A DNA stretch of 56,448 nucleotides from Aeromonas caviae (GTDB lineage: Bacteria > Pseudomonadota > Gammaproteobacteria > Enterobacterales > Aeromonadaceae), in the NCBI RefSeq assembly GCF_000819785.1, contig NZ_CDBK01000050.1:1-56448 (forward strand), read 5' to 3'. The translations under genes were made by a program, and so were the position numbers. Positions 9,331-18,487 of the stretch are shown here, piece after piece (positions within the stretch are counted from its first letter, which is position 1; each line of letters starts with the position of its first letter). The notes beneath the pieces are model-generated. The model searched no databases. It was not told the origin of the DNA and saw nothing but the letters and a program-made list of their open reading frames with translations.

Positions 9331-10623
9331 TCACTGGTCCTTACCCTGCTGCTTGGCCCGCATGATGTTGATGATCTCGATGTCGGTATCCAGCATCCCC
9401 TCCCTGGAGAGGCGACCCAGGTTGGCGATGGTCTGATCCACATCGTCCGAGACGATCCCCTCGCTCTGGGGCACGCGCAGGTTGTTGATGGCCATCAGCG
9501 AGGATTTCACCGCCGCCGAGGTGGAGGTGGAGACCTTCATGGAGCAGGCGCTGCCGGCGCCGTCGCAGATGATGCCGGAAACATCCCCAATCATGTTGTT
9601 GATGCAGTGGCTGATCTGCTCGAACTGGCCCCCCAGCAGCCAGGTGATGGCGGCCCCCGATCCCATGGCGGCGGTACTGGCGGCACACAGGGCGGAGAGC
9701 TTGTTCTGGTAGGCCTTGATGTAGATGGCCACCAGGTGGCTCATCACCAGGGCACGGGCCAGCTGCTCGTCATCGGCCTTGAGAAAGCGGGCGGCGGCGA
9801 CCACCGGCATGGTGGCGGCAATGCCCTGGTTGCCGGAACCGGAATTGGACATGGCGGGCAGCATGGCGCCATCCATCCGCGCATCGGAGGCGGCAGACGA
9901 CAGGCGCATGGCCAGGGTCATCAGATCGTCGGAGAGTAGCTTGCGCTCCACCTGATCGGTGAGGATCTTGCCGATGCGCAGGCCATAGCCCTGCAGCCCT
10001 TCGTCCGCCAGCGCCTGGTTCATGGTGGCCGCCTCGCGGATGAAGTCGATCTCGACCAGCGGCACCTCCAGGGCGAAGGCCACGATCTCCTTCAGGGTCA
10101 TGGCGGGCTTGTCGGCCTTGGCGGGCTGGATCTGCACCCCGGGGGCGCTGTCCTGCACCATCAGCACCTCGCCATCCTTCTCCATCAGCACGATGCGGGT
10201 GTGGTCGGTACAGATCACCACCCGGGCGCTGTGCCCCTCCACTTCGGCCAGCACCTCGGCGTAGAGCACGTCGGGCACATCCTTCACATCCACCTCTATG
10301 GTGGGCAGCAGCCCCTTGGCCGCCTCGACCTGATCCGGCGTGAGGCTCTTGAGCACCTCCAGCCCGGCATCCGGGTTGCCACCGGTGATGCCGACGGCGG
10401 CGGCCACCGGCAGGCCGATCATGCCGGTGCCGGGCACCCCGACCCCCATGCCGTTCTTGAACAGATTGCCGCTGACCCAGACGCGGGTGCGGGTCGGTAC
10501 CTGCCCCAGCAGCTTGCGGCAGTTGGCCGCCGCCAGGGCGACCGACATGGGCTCGGTGCAGCCGAGGGCCGGCACCACTTCACGCTTGAGCAGGGTAATA
10601 AAGTCGGTCCATTGTGCGTTCAT
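9331..10623 (-). CDS. cyuA: L-cysteine desulfidase-like protein (CyuA/YhaM, UPF0597)
   Basis: About 430 residues, from the family of E. coli YhaM/CyuA (UPF0597), an iron-sulfur L-cysteine desulfidase related to the alpha chain of serine dehydratase. Visible signatures: PALGCTEPMSVALAAANC near the N-terminus, the VPGTGMIGLPVAAA loop, AMSNSGSGNQGIAAT, and a Cys-bearing tail GIICDGAGSACSMK; these cysteines could hold the cluster. Its role would be breaking L-cysteine into pyruvate, ammonia and sulfide. I placed the start at MNAQW (10623) by alignment to the family; in-frame ATGs reach back to 10668, which would overlap the upstream regulator stop by 4 nt. It likely forms an operon with that regulator. 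Confidence 0.82.
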   Translation of the reverse strand: MNAQWTDFITLLKREVVPALGCTEPMSVALAAANCRKLLGQVPTRTRVWVSGNLFKNGMGVGVPGTGMIGLPVAAAVGITGGNPDAGLEVLKSLTPDQVEAAKGLLPTIEVDVKDVPDVLYAEVLAEVEGHSARVVICTDHTRIVLMEKDGEVLMVQDSAPGVQIQPAKADKPAMTLKEIVAFALEVPLVEIDFIREAATMNQALADEGLQGYGLRIGKILTDQVERKLLSDDLMTLAMRLSSAASDARMDGAMLPAMSNSGSGNQGIAATMPVVAAARFLKADDEQLARALVMSHLVAIYIKAYQNKLSALCAASTAAMGSGAAITWLLGGQFEQISHCINNMIGDVSGIICDGAGSACSMKVSTSTSAAVKSSLMAINNLRVPQSEGIVSDDVDQTIANLGRLSREGMLDTDIEIINIMRAKQQGKDQ

Positions 10624-10664
10624 TGCGATGTGTCTCATGTTCATGGCGCCCGCGTGCGGGCTCG

Positions 10665-11336
10665 TCATTGTTGTTCGGCCAGTTCCGCCTTGTGATTGCG
10701 GATATGCAGGTAAACGGTATGGCGGGAGATGCCGAGCAGCTCGGCCACCAGTTGGGCGGCATCCTTGATCTCGAAGATGCCCATGTCGTAAAGCCGGTGC
10801 ACGATCGCCTTGTTGCGCACGCTGCTGCCCAGCCCGGGATCCCTGTCCACCTTGGTGATCACCTGCGCCACCAGATCATCCACCGAGCTGGCGAAGGTTT
10901 CGGTGCCGTGGGCAGGGGGCACTGCGGGCGGGGCAAAGGTGTCGAGCAGGCTGCCAAGGGGCGTGTCCAGACTGAAATTCACGCACAGCATACCGATGGG
11001 TTTGCCCTCGCGGTTGCTGATGGTGATGGACGAGGACTTCAGCAGGGAGCCCTCCCGGGTGCGGGAGAAATAACTGCTCCACTGACTGCCGGCGGCACTC
11101 TGCAACTTGTCGAGCGCGAAGTCGGTGACCGGCTCTCCCTCCTGGCGGCCGGTGATGTGGCCGTTGGCAATCTTGATGACGGAGGCATGCAGGCTGTCAA
11201 AGGCGTGCAGCACCACCTCGCAGCCCGGGCCAAACAGGGCGGACAGCGCCGCCACCGCAGGCTCGAAGCTGGCGATCAGATGGCGCTCTTCATCGGTCAG
11301 TGTGCTGGCGTCGCGCAAGGGGGCTACCTCGATCAT
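10665..11336 (-). CDS. YheO-like PAS/HTH transcriptional regulator
   Basis: A 223-residue regulator with an N-terminal PAS-like sensor of the YheO type (about residues 20-130, with GPGCEVVLHAFDSLHASVIKI opening it) and a C-terminal helix-turn-helix (AQLVAELLGISRHTVYLHIRNHK, about 195-220). The family includes repressors of amino-acid catabolic genes such as DauR. It sits directly upstream of, and probably overlaps or abuts, the cysteine desulfidase gene, so control of cysteine breakdown is a fair guess. Upstream lie three copies of a TGAGCAAAA motif that could be its operators (11391-11528). The effector is unknown. Confidence 0.78.
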   Translation of the reverse strand: MIEVAPLRDASTLTDEERHLIASFEPAVAALSALFGPGCEVVLHAFDSLHASVIKIANGHITGRQEGEPVTDFALDKLQSAAGSQWSSYFSRTREGSLLKSSSITISNREGKPIGMLCVNFSLDTPLGSLLDTFAPPAVPPAHGTETFASSVDDLVAQVITKVDRDPGLGSSVRNKAIVHRLYDMGIFEIKDAAQLVAELLGISRHTVYLHIRNHKAELAEQQ

Positions 11337-11390
11337 GGGGTCATCCGGTCAACGTTGGGCAAGGATAATCAAAGCGGACTCAAATAAAAT

Positions 11391-11528
11391 TGAGCAAAAT
11401 CGCTTTTTGCGCGGGCATTATGCCCGACTGGTGTGACAACACCACAAAATGTGAGCAAAATCACGGAGAAAATGACAAAAAGGCCCCATAGGAGGCCTTT
11501 AAGGTGGTTTTTTTGGTGCTTTTGCTCA
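11391..11528. repeat. Three TGAGCAAAA motifs upstream of the YheO-like regulator
   Basis: TGAGCAAAATC occurs at 11391-11401 and again identically at 11452-11462; the inverted form CTTTTGCTCA occurs at 11519-11528 (9 of 10 matching). They lie 55-190 bp upstream of the regulator. The third copy also forms GCTCAA/TTGAGC with its own neighbour. The rest of the 328-bp gap 11337-11664 holds an AAAGGCC/GGCCTTT hairpin at 11479-11500 and the pntB terminator. Confidence 0.45.
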
Positions 11529-11620
11529 ACTTTAATTGAGCCAGGACTCGTCAGTCAGTCCGGACAGGCAGGCACCACCGCCTGTCTGTTCCCTGCCACG
11601 GTCATCCACTCTGGTCATAA

Positions 11621-11646
11621 AAAAAGGGGGCCGAAGCCCCCTTTTT
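11621..11646. terminator. Terminator downstream of pntB
   Basis: Stem GGGGGC / GCCCCC with a CGAA loop, flanked by A5 and T5 tracts, so symmetrical and able to act on either strand. It follows pntB on the minus strand. Confidence 0.87.
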
Positions 11647-11664
11647 GTCTCATCCGGTCAACGC

Positions 11665-13149
11665 TTACAGCGCCTTCAGGATGGCCTCGACGCTGGCCTT
11701 GGCATCGCCAAACAGCATCTGGGTGTTCTCCTTGAAGAACAGCGGGTTCTGGACACCGGCGTAGCCAGTGTTCATGGAGCGCTTGAAGCCGATGACATTC
11801 TGCGCCTTCCACACTTCCAGCACCGGCATGCCGGCGATGGGGCTGCCCGGATCTTCCATGGCGGCCGGGTTGACGGTGTCGTTGGCACCGATCACCAGCA
11901 CCACGTCGGTGTCGGCGAAGTCATCGTTGATCTCGTCCATTTCCAGCACGATGTCATAGGGGACTTTCGCTTCCGCCAGCAGCACGTTCATGTGACCAGG
12001 CAGACGACCGGCCACCGGGTGGATGCCGAAGCGCACCTTGACGCCGCGATCACGCAGCTTCTGGGTGATCTCGGCCACCGGGTACTGGGCCTGCGCCACC
12101 GCCATGCCGTAGCCCGGGGTGATGATGACGGAGCTGGCGTTCTTCAGCATGTCGGCCACGTCTTCGGCGTTGGTCTCGCGGTATTCGCCCAGCTCCTGCT
12201 CGGCGGTGGAGGCCACGCCGTCGGAGCCAAAGCCTCCTGCGATCACGGAGATGAAGGAGCGGTTCATCGCCTTGCACATGATGTAGGAGAGGATGGCACC
12301 GGAGGAACCCACCAGGGCACCGGTGACGATCAGCAGGTCATTGGAGAGCATGAAGCCCGCCGCCGCCGCCGCCCAACCGGAGTAGGAGTTCAGCATGGAG
12401 ACCACCACCGGCATGTCCGCACCACCGATGGAGGCGACCAAGTGCCAGCCGAAGGCGAAGGCGATCAGGGTCATCACCAGCAGGGCGAAGGTGGAGCCAC
12501 CGGCGTTGACGAAGTGGATCATCAGTGCGATGGAGACCACCACGGCCAGCAGGTTCAGCTTGTGGCGGTGCGGCAGCATCAGCGGCTTGGAAGAGATGAG
12601 GCCACGCAGCTTGCCGAACGCCACCACGGAACCGGTGAAGGTCACGGCACCGATGAAGACGCCCAGGAACACTTCCACCAGGTGGATGTTCAGCATGGCG
12701 CCGGAGAGGTGCTCGACCTGGGCGACGCTTGCCGCCTGCTCGAACGCCGCCCGGGCGGCTGCCAGGGTCGCATCCAGGTTGGAACCGACGGAGACCACCA
12801 CTTCAGCGGGGGCGGAGGGGTGCAGATCGATGAAGCTGTTGAAGCCCACCAGCACCGCTGCCATGCCCACGAAGCTGTGCAGCACGGCCACCAGCTCGGG
12901 CATCTCGGTCATCTCGACCTTGAGGGCCAGCCGCACGCCGATGGCGCCACCGATGGCCATGGCCAGGATGATCCAGTGGACGCCACTGGTTTCCGGGTTG
13001 AAGACGGTGGCGAGCAGGGCGATGGCCATCCCCGCGATACCGAACAGGTTGCCATGCTTGGCCGTTTCTTGCTTCGACAGTCCCGCGAGACTGAGGATGA
13101 AGAGCACGGCGGCAACGATATAGGATGCTGTTACCAGTCCTTGAGACAC
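11665..13149 (-). CDS. pntB: NAD(P) transhydrogenase subunit beta (PntB)
   Basis: The membrane beta subunit of proton-translocating transhydrogenase, which with PntA drives NADPH formation from NADH using the proton gradient. It has a row of transmembrane helices in the first 270 residues, including [20 protein letters not shown], then the NADP(H)-binding domain III with [17 protein letters not shown] and [10 protein letters not shown]. At 494 residues it is about 32 longer than the E. coli protein; the extra length is an Ala-rich stretch around residues 106-150, between the conserved VGFNS and NIHL segments. The start is GTG, preceded by AAGGGGG. It follows pntA by 11 nt. Confidence 0.96.
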   Translation of the reverse strand: MSQGLVTASYIVAAVLFILSLAGLSKQETAKHGNLFGIAGMAIALLATVFNPETSGVHWIILAMAIGGAIGVRLALKVEMTEMPELVAVLHSFVGMAAVLVGFNSFIDLHPSAPAEVVVSVGSNLDATLAAARAAFEQAASVAQVEHLSGAMLNIHLVEVFLGVFIGAVTFTGSVVAFGKLRGLISSKPLMLPHRHKLNLLAVVVSIALMIHFVNAGGSTFALLVMTLIAFAFGWHLVASIGGADMPVVVSMLNSYSGWAAAAAGFMLSNDLLIVTGALVGSSGAILSYIMCKAMNRSFISVIAGGFGSDGVASTAEQELGEYRETNAEDVADMLKNASSVIITPGYGMAVAQAQYPVAEITQKLRDRGVKVRFGIHPVAGRLPGHMNVLLAEAKVPYDIVLEMDEINDDFADTDVVLVIGANDTVNPAAMEDPGSPIAGMPVLEVWKAQNVIGFKRSMNTGYAGVQNPLFFKENTQMLFGDAKASVEAILKAL

Positions 13150-13160
13150 GTTAAACCCCC

Positions 13161-14687
13161 TTAATCCTTACGGAACATCTTCAGCATGCGCTGAGTGACG
13201 GTGAAGCCACCGAAGATGTTGATACTGGCAATCAGCACGGCGACAAAGGCCAGCACGGTGACCAGGGTCGACCCTTGTCCAATCTGCAACAGCGCACCGA
13301 CCACGATGATGCCGGAGATGGCATTGGTGACCGACATCAGCGGCGTGTGCAGGGCGTGAGAGACGTTCCACACCACGTAGTAACCGACCACGCAGGCCAG
13401 GATGAAGACGGTGAAGTGGGAGAGGAAGGCGGCAGGCGCCACGGCAGCCACCCAACCGAAGGCGGCGATGCCGAGGGCACCGAACACGAACTTCTTGTTG
13501 GAGGGCTTGGCCTCTTCCTTCTTGGCGGCCGGTTTGGCGGCAGCCGGTTTCTGCGGGGCGGCAGAGACGGAGATGGCGGGGGGCGGGAAGGTCACTTCAC
13601 CGGCCTGGACCACCGTCATGTTGCGCTGTACCACGTCTTCGAAGTCGATGGCGACGTTGCCGTCCTTCTCCTTGCACATCAGCTTCATCAGGTTCACCAG
13701 ATTGGTGCCGTAAAGCTGGGAGGATTGGGCGGGCAGGCGGCCCGGCAGATCGGTGTAACCGATCACCTTGACGCCGTTGTCGGTGACATGCAGTTCACCC
13801 GGTACCGTGTATTCGCAGTTGCCGCCGGCCTGGGCCGCCATGTCCACGATGACGGAGCCCGGCTTCATGCTGTCCACCATTTCCTTGGTGATGAGCTTGG
13901 GTGCCGGTTTGCCCGGGATCAGGGCGGTAGTGATGATGATGTCCACTTCCTTGGCCTGCTGGGCGAACAGCTCCATCTCGGCCTTGATGAACTCTTCGCT
14001 CATCACCTTGGCGTAACCGTCGCTGGAAGCGCCATCTTCGCCGCCGAAGTCCAGCTTGAGGAATTCCCCACCCATGGACTCGATCTGCTCGGCCACTTCC
14101 AGACGGGTATCGAAGGCACGCACGATGGCACCGAGGGAACCGGCGGTCCCGATGGCGGCCAGACCGGCCACACCGGCACCGATGACCAGCACCTTGGCGG
14201 GCGGAACTTTACCGGCGGCGGTGATCTGGCCGGTGAAGAAGCGACCGAACTGGTGCGCGGCTTCCACGACGGCGCGATAGCCACCGATGTTGGCCATGGA
14301 AGAGAGGGCGTCGAGGGACTGGGCACGGGAGATCCGCGGCACCATGTCCATCGCCATCACATTGATGTTGCGCTCGGAAAGCTTCTTGACCAGCTCGGGG
14401 TTCTGGGCGGGCCAGATGAAGCTCACCAGGGTGGCACCATCCTTAATTTGTGCGATTTCGGCCTCGGTCGGCGCGTTGACCTTGAAGACAAGGTCGGCTT
14501 GCCAGACGTTCGGTACCACGCTGGCACCGGCAGCCTCGAAGGCGGCATCATCGAAGCTGGCTCGCAGGCCGGCACCGGCCTCGATGGCAACCTCGAAGCC
14601 GAGCTTTTTCAGCTGCTCGACAGTGGCCGGGGTCGCTGCGACCCGGGTCTCACCGGCGAGACTCTCTCTCGGTATTCCAATCTGCAT
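13161..14687 (-). CDS. pntA: NAD(P) transhydrogenase subunit alpha (PntA)
   Basis: The 508-residue alpha subunit (E. coli 510) contains the NAD(H)-binding domain I with [21 protein letters not shown] (near residue 170), an Ala/Lys/Pro-rich linker around 385-405, and four C-terminal transmembrane helices. It begins [15 protein letters not shown], the family N-terminus. I chose the ATG at 14687 because AGGGAA lies 8 nt upstream; an extension of nine codons is possible but atypical. It is the first gene of pntAB. Confidence 0.97.
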   Translation of the reverse strand: MQIGIPRESLAGETRVAATPATVEQLKKLGFEVAIEAGAGLRASFDDAAFEAAGASVVPNVWQADLVFKVNAPTEAEIAQIKDGATLVSFIWPAQNPELVKKLSERNINVMAMDMVPRISRAQSLDALSSMANIGGYRAVVEAAHQFGRFFTGQITAAGKVPPAKVLVIGAGVAGLAAIGTAGSLGAIVRAFDTRLEVAEQIESMGGEFLKLDFGGEDGASSDGYAKVMSEEFIKAEMELFAQQAKEVDIIITTALIPGKPAPKLITKEMVDSMKPGSVIVDMAAQAGGNCEYTVPGELHVTDNGVKVIGYTDLPGRLPAQSSQLYGTNLVNLMKLMCKEKDGNVAIDFEDVVQRNMTVVQAGEVTFPPPAISVSAAPQKPAAAKPAAKKEEAKPSNKKFVFGALGIAAFGWVAAVAPAAFLSHFTVFILACVVGYYVVWNVSHALHTPLMSVTNAISGIIVVGALLQIGQGSTLVTVLAFVAVLIASINIFGGFTVTQRMLKMFRKD

Positions 14688-15193
14688 GACTATTCCCTGA
14701 TGGTTAATAAACAATCATCGCCAAGTCTCTCATGTCTGAGGGGACAAGGCATGATCAAAGTGCAGGTCACGGGCCCTTTGTTATGAAAATCAGCAGGCTT
14801 CACCTCGACCTCCTGTCACGGTCAGGCCCCCGCTTTTCAGGCGCGAGGGTGATTAGTATCAAATTTTGGAGTTTTATTACAACCACGGCCCCGGGCGGGC
14901 GGGTACAGAATTCAGCCCATCCCGGACCATGATTAAAAAAAACAAACCAAATTAGGGGCTTATACCAGCAAAAAGCGCTAAAAAAAGTGATCCAACCAGT
15001 CAAAAAAAATGTTTAACCCGGCCTCTACCTTAGCGTTTTTTGTTCTTACGAAATCTGCCGTTGGCTCATCTGATGAGATGAAAAGGGAAAAAGTAACCAT
15101 TTTGCAACGATCAGGGGGCCGCGTCCCCGCCTGCTGGCGGGTTCGGGCCCCCTGGTGCAACCGGGCCTTGGGCCCGGTTCAGGCGCGCTCTGC
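14688..15193. other. Gene-free region between yqhD and pntA
   Basis: This 506-base stretch has no open frame I can support. It is AT-rich around 14930-15070, with several A and T tracts, and probably carries the pntAB promoter, though I cannot place -35 and -10 boxes firmly. At its left edge lies the hairpin that follows yqhD. Confidence 0.6.
15159..15179 (-). terminator. Hairpin downstream of yqhD
   Basis: Nine-base perfect arms AACCGGGCC / GGCCCGGTT with a 3-nt loop lie just past the yqhD stop. There is no T tract on the minus-strand side, so it may be an RNA-stabilising hairpin instead of a true terminator. Confidence 0.5.
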
Positions 15194-16354
15194 TTACCAG
15201 GCCGCCTCATAAATATGCCGGCTCTGGGCCAGGTCGATGTCGCCGTGCTCACCCAGGGCGGTCATGCCGTGCTCTTCGAGCTTGGCCAGCAGGGCGTCGA
15301 TCCGGGCGTCGGCCACGTAATCCCGCAGCCGGGTCTTGATCCCCATCCGCTCGAAGAAGTCGCGGGTGGCGGCGATGGCCCCGTCGATACGCGCCTCGTC
15401 ACTGCCGCTGCGCAGATCCCAGACCCGCTCGGCGTATTGCAGCAGCTTGGCGCGCTTCTGCTCGCGCTTGGCCTGCAGCAGGGCGGGCAGCACCACCGCC
15501 AGGGTCTGGGCGTGGTCCAGACCGTGCAGGGCGGTGATCTCGTGGCCCAGCATGTGGGTGGCCCAGTCCTGGGGCACACCGGCTCCGATCAGGCCGTTCA
15601 GTGCCAGGGTGGCGCTCCACATGATGTTGGCACGCACGTCGTAGTTTTCCGGCTCCACCAGCGCCTTGGGCCCCTCTTCCGCCAGGGTCAGCAGCAGCCC
15701 TTCTGCGAAGCGATCCTGCACCTTGGCATCCACCGGGTAGGTGAGGTACTGCTCCAGGGTGTGGATGAAGGCATCCACCACCCCATTGGCCACCTGACGG
15801 GCGGGCAGGGTGTAGGTGAGCACGGGGTCGAGCACGGCGAAGCGCGGCATCACGAAGGGCGAGAAGAAGTGCTGCTTGTCCCCTGTGCTCTTGCGGGTGA
15901 TGACGGCGCCCATGTTCATCTCGGAACCGGTGGCCGGCAGGGTCAGCACGCTGCCCAGAGGAATGGCGGAGGCCACCTCGCCCCCGACGGTCTCGAGGAT
16001 GTGCCAGGGATCCCTGGCCGGATCGTAGTGAGCGGCCGCGGCGATGAACTTGGAGCCGTCCAGCACGGAGCCGCCACCCACCGCGAGCAGGAAGTCGACC
16101 TTCTCGGCGCGGGCCAACTCGACCGCTCCCATCAGGGTCTCGTAGGTGGGGTTGGGCTCGATGCCGCCAAATTCAAACAGGGTCAGGCCGGCCAGCTCGC
16201 TGCGGATCTGGTCCAGCAGGCCGCTGCGCACCACGCTGCCACCGCCGTAGGTGACGAGGATGCGGGCGTCGCTGGGGATCTGGCCGCGCAGCTGGGCCAC
16301 CTGGCCCTTGCCGAACAGCACCTTGGTGGGGGTGTGCAGGATGAAGTTGTTCAT
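15194..16354 (-). CDS. yqhD: NADPH-dependent aldehyde reductase YqhD
   Basis: A 386-residue iron-type alcohol dehydrogenase matching E. coli YqhD (387). The nucleotide site motif GGGSVLDGSKF (near residue 95) and the metal-binding His residues in HMLGHEITALHGLDHAQTLA (near 265) are present. YqhD reduces short aldehydes, including products of lipid peroxidation and glyoxal, using NADPH. It is divergent from an AraC-type gene, the same layout as yqhC-yqhD in E. coli, so it is probably induced by that regulator under aldehyde stress. Confidence 0.94.
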   Translation of the reverse strand: MNNFILHTPTKVLFGKGQVAQLRGQIPSDARILVTYGGGSVVRSGLLDQIRSELAGLTLFEFGGIEPNPTYETLMGAVELARAEKVDFLLAVGGGSVLDGSKFIAAAAHYDPARDPWHILETVGGEVASAIPLGSVLTLPATGSEMNMGAVITRKSTGDKQHFFSPFVMPRFAVLDPVLTYTLPARQVANGVVDAFIHTLEQYLTYPVDAKVQDRFAEGLLLTLAEEGPKALVEPENYDVRANIMWSATLALNGLIGAGVPQDWATHMLGHEITALHGLDHAQTLAVVLPALLQAKREQKRAKLLQYAERVWDLRSGSDEARIDGAIAATRDFFERMGIKTRLRDYVADARIDALLAKLEEHGMTALGEHGDIDLAQSRHIYEAAW

Positions 16355-16472
16355 GGGATCTCCCGGGGTGGTCGTAGTCGGTAAGGTATGGGTTGCATTT
16401 TTCTCTTATAACCCCCTACCATCAAGGTAGCTTTCTGCCGATTTCTTGCCTATTTCTACTGAGCCTGGATAA

Positions 16473-17396
16473 ATGAGTACAAATCAGCCCATCGCGGCGA
16501 CCCACCAGTCCGCCCTCGCCAGCCGACTCGCCGCCCTGGCACCCCACCCGGGGATCACCGCCGCCCCCGTGCCCGGCGTGCACCTCATCTACACCACGGA
16601 GCATCACGACCGCATCCCGGTGCTCTACCGCCCGCGCATGATCATCATCCTGCAGGGGCACAAGGTAGGCTATCTCTCGGACTTCACCTTCCGCTACGAC
16701 CCCGAGCACTACCTGATGATGACCCTGCCGCTGCCCTGCGAGTGCGAGTGCTTCGCCTCCCCCGAATCCCCTCTGGTGGGGCTCTCGGTGGAGATCGACG
16801 TGGCGGCGCTGCAGGCCCTGCTGCTGGAGATGGGGGACGCGGCCCCCGCCCCGGCGGAGCCGGGTCGCGGCGTCGTCTCCGTGCCCCTCTCCGAGACCAT
16901 GCTCTGCGCGGTGGAGCGCCTCATCGACGTGATGGACAAACCGCTCCACGCCCGGGTGCTGGGGCCCCAGATCGTGCGCGAGATCCTGTTCCACGCCCTG
17001 CACGAAGGGGGGGCCCCCGCCCTGCTGGCCATGGCCAGCCGTCACAGCCAGGTGAGCCAGATAGCCCGGGTGCTGCGTATCATGGAGCAGCGCTTTACCG
17101 AGAACCTGACGGTGGAGGAGCTGGCCCGGGAGGCAAACATGAGCGTCTCGGCCTTCCACCACCACTTCAAGGCGGCCACCGCCACCTCGCCCCTGCAGTA
17201 CATCAAGACCCTGCGCCTGCACCGGGCGCGGCTGATGATGCTGCACGACGGCCTCAAGGCCGGGGTGGCGGCGGACAAGGTAGGCTACGAGAGCGGCTCC
17301 CAGTTCAGCCGCGAATACAAACGCTTCTTTGGCAACACCCCGAGCGAACACGCGGCACGCTTCCGCTCGGGACAACTGCGTATCGTGGAGGGATGA
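16473..17396 (+). CDS. yqhC: AraC-family regulator, YqhC type
   Basis: A 307-residue AraC-family activator with an N-terminal AraC_N-type effector domain (about 20-190, containing VPGVHLIYTTEHHDRIPVLY) and a C-terminal double helix-turn-helix (about 205-300, including VEELAREANMSVSAFHHHFK and VGYESGSQFSREYKRFFG). In E. coli the equivalent YqhC activates yqhD in response to glyoxal and other aldehydes; divergence from yqhD here supports the same job. It begins at ATG with only a weak ribosome site. It ends one base before the lipocalin gene. Confidence 0.85.
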   Translation: MSTNQPIAATHQSALASRLAALAPHPGITAAPVPGVHLIYTTEHHDRIPVLYRPRMIIILQGHKVGYLSDFTFRYDPEHYLMMTLPLPCECECFASPESPLVGLSVEIDVAALQALLLEMGDAAPAPAEPGRGVVSVPLSETMLCAVERLIDVMDKPLHARVLGPQIVREILFHALHEGGAPALLAMASRHSQVSQIARVLRIMEQRFTENLTVEELAREANMSVSAFHHHFKAATATSPLQYIKTLRLHRARLMMLHDGLKAGVAADKVGYESGSQFSREYKRFFGNTPSEHAARFRSGQLRIVEG

Positions 17397-17397
17397 C

Positions 17398-17919
17398 ATG
17401 CGCACACTGATCCTGCTCGTTCTGACCCTGCTGGCCACCGCCTGCACCGGCATTCCACCGGGACACCAGGTGGTCAAGCCCTTCCAGCTCGACCGCTACC
17501 TGGGCACCTGGTACGAGGTGGCCCGCCTCGATCACGGTTTCGAGCGCGGCCTGAACCGGGTCACCGCCAGCTACAGCCTGCGGGATGACGGCGGTGTCAG
17601 GGTGATCAACCGGGGGCAGGACGAACAGGGGGAATGGCGCGAGGCCGAGGGGCGCGCCTACTTCGTGGGCGACAGCGACGAGGGGCGCCTCAAGGTGAGC
17701 TTCTTCGGCCCCTTCTACGGCAGCTACAACGTGCTGGCGACGGACTATGAGCTCTCCCTGGTGAGCAGTTACAACCTCCAGTACCTCTGGATCCTCTCCC
17801 GCACGCCCCATCCTCCCAAAGAGAAGGTAGAGGCCCTGGTCGAGCGGGCCCGGGGGCTCGGCTTTGCCACCGACCGGCTGATCTGGGTCAGCCAGGATCC
17901 GGCGGGGAACGCCCCATGA
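17398..17919 (+). CDS. blc: Outer-membrane lipocalin Blc
   Basis: A 173-residue bacterial lipocalin. A short signal segment ends in a cysteine (LLATAC), consistent with a lipoprotein. The lipocalin signature YLGTWYEVARLDHGFERG lies at about residues 35-52, followed by YSLRDDGGVRVIN and LKVSFFGPFYGSYNV, all typical of E. coli Blc. Blc binds lysophospholipids and fatty acids and is linked to envelope stress. The ATG at 17398 has GGAGGG 6 nt upstream and begins directly after the yqhC stop, so the two are probably cotranscribed. Confidence 0.92.
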   Translation: MRTLILLVLTLLATACTGIPPGHQVVKPFQLDRYLGTWYEVARLDHGFERGLNRVTASYSLRDDGGVRVINRGQDEQGEWREAEGRAYFVGDSDEGRLKVSFFGPFYGSYNVLATDYELSLVSSYNLQYLWILSRTPHPPKEKVEALVERARGLGFATDRLIWVSQDPAGNAP

Positions 17920-18359
17920 GGATCTTCCAGGCCACCCCCGGGGACATTCCCCGGGTCACCCCCCTGTTCGTGGAATACCGGGCGTTCTACCGGCTGCCTG
18001 CCCGGCCCGAGGCCGCCGAAGCCTTCCTGCTGGAGCGCTGCACCGCCGGGGAGTCGGTGCTCTTCGTGGCCCAGAGCGAGGCGGGAGAGGTGCTGGGATT
18101 TGCCCACCTCTATCCCCTGTTCTGCTCCCTCGCCCTGAAGCCCATCTGGCTGCTGTACGATCTGTTCGTGGCGCCGGCGGCCCGCCAGCAGGGGGTGGCC
18201 CAGGCACTGCTGGCGCGGGCCGATCGCCACGGCCAGGAGACGGGCGCCGCCTTCCTGATGCTGAGCACCGCCACCGACAACCGGCAGGCTCAGGCCCTCT
18301 ACGAAGGGCACGGCTACCAGCGGGACAACGAGTTCTACAGCTACATCAAGCCCCTCTGA
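17916..18359 (+). CDS. GNAT-family N-acetyltransferase
   Basis: A 147-residue GNAT acetyltransferase. The acetyl-CoA-binding motif A is visible as DLFVAPAARQQGVAQALL (about residues 85-103), followed by LMLSTATDNRQAQALYEGHGYQ, the usual C-terminal strand and helix. The substrate is unknown. Its start overlaps the blc stop in an ATGA arrangement, so it belongs to the yqhC-blc-GNAT unit. A bidirectional terminator lies about 85 nt downstream. Confidence 0.85.
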   Translation: MRIFQATPGDIPRVTPLFVEYRAFYRLPARPEAAEAFLLERCTAGESVLFVAQSEAGEVLGFAHLYPLFCSLALKPIWLLYDLFVAPAARQQGVAQALLARADRHGQETGAAFLMLSTATDNRQAQALYEGHGYQRDNEFYSYIKPL

Positions 18360-18444
18360 GCCCCTGGCCTGGCCGATTGCAGGGCCAGGACCCGGCATTA
18401 TTCAGCGGGTGCATGGCGAAATAATATCCATACACAGGATGAAT

Positions 18445-18468
18445 AAAGGCGACCCCGGAGTCGCCTTT
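18445..18468. terminator. Terminator between GNAT gene and chemoreceptor
   Basis: Stem AAAGGCGAC / GTCGCCTTT with a 6-nt loop, between convergent genes; T-rich flanks are short but present on both sides. Confidence 0.75.
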
Positions 18469-18487
18469 GTCACATCCGGGTCCCAGC

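Noticed and set aside
14930..15070. A small RNA or foreign DNA patch in the AT-rich part of the yqhD-pntA gap
   Set aside because: No promoter/terminator pair or repeated motif supports an RNA, and the patch is short enough to be promoter DNA.
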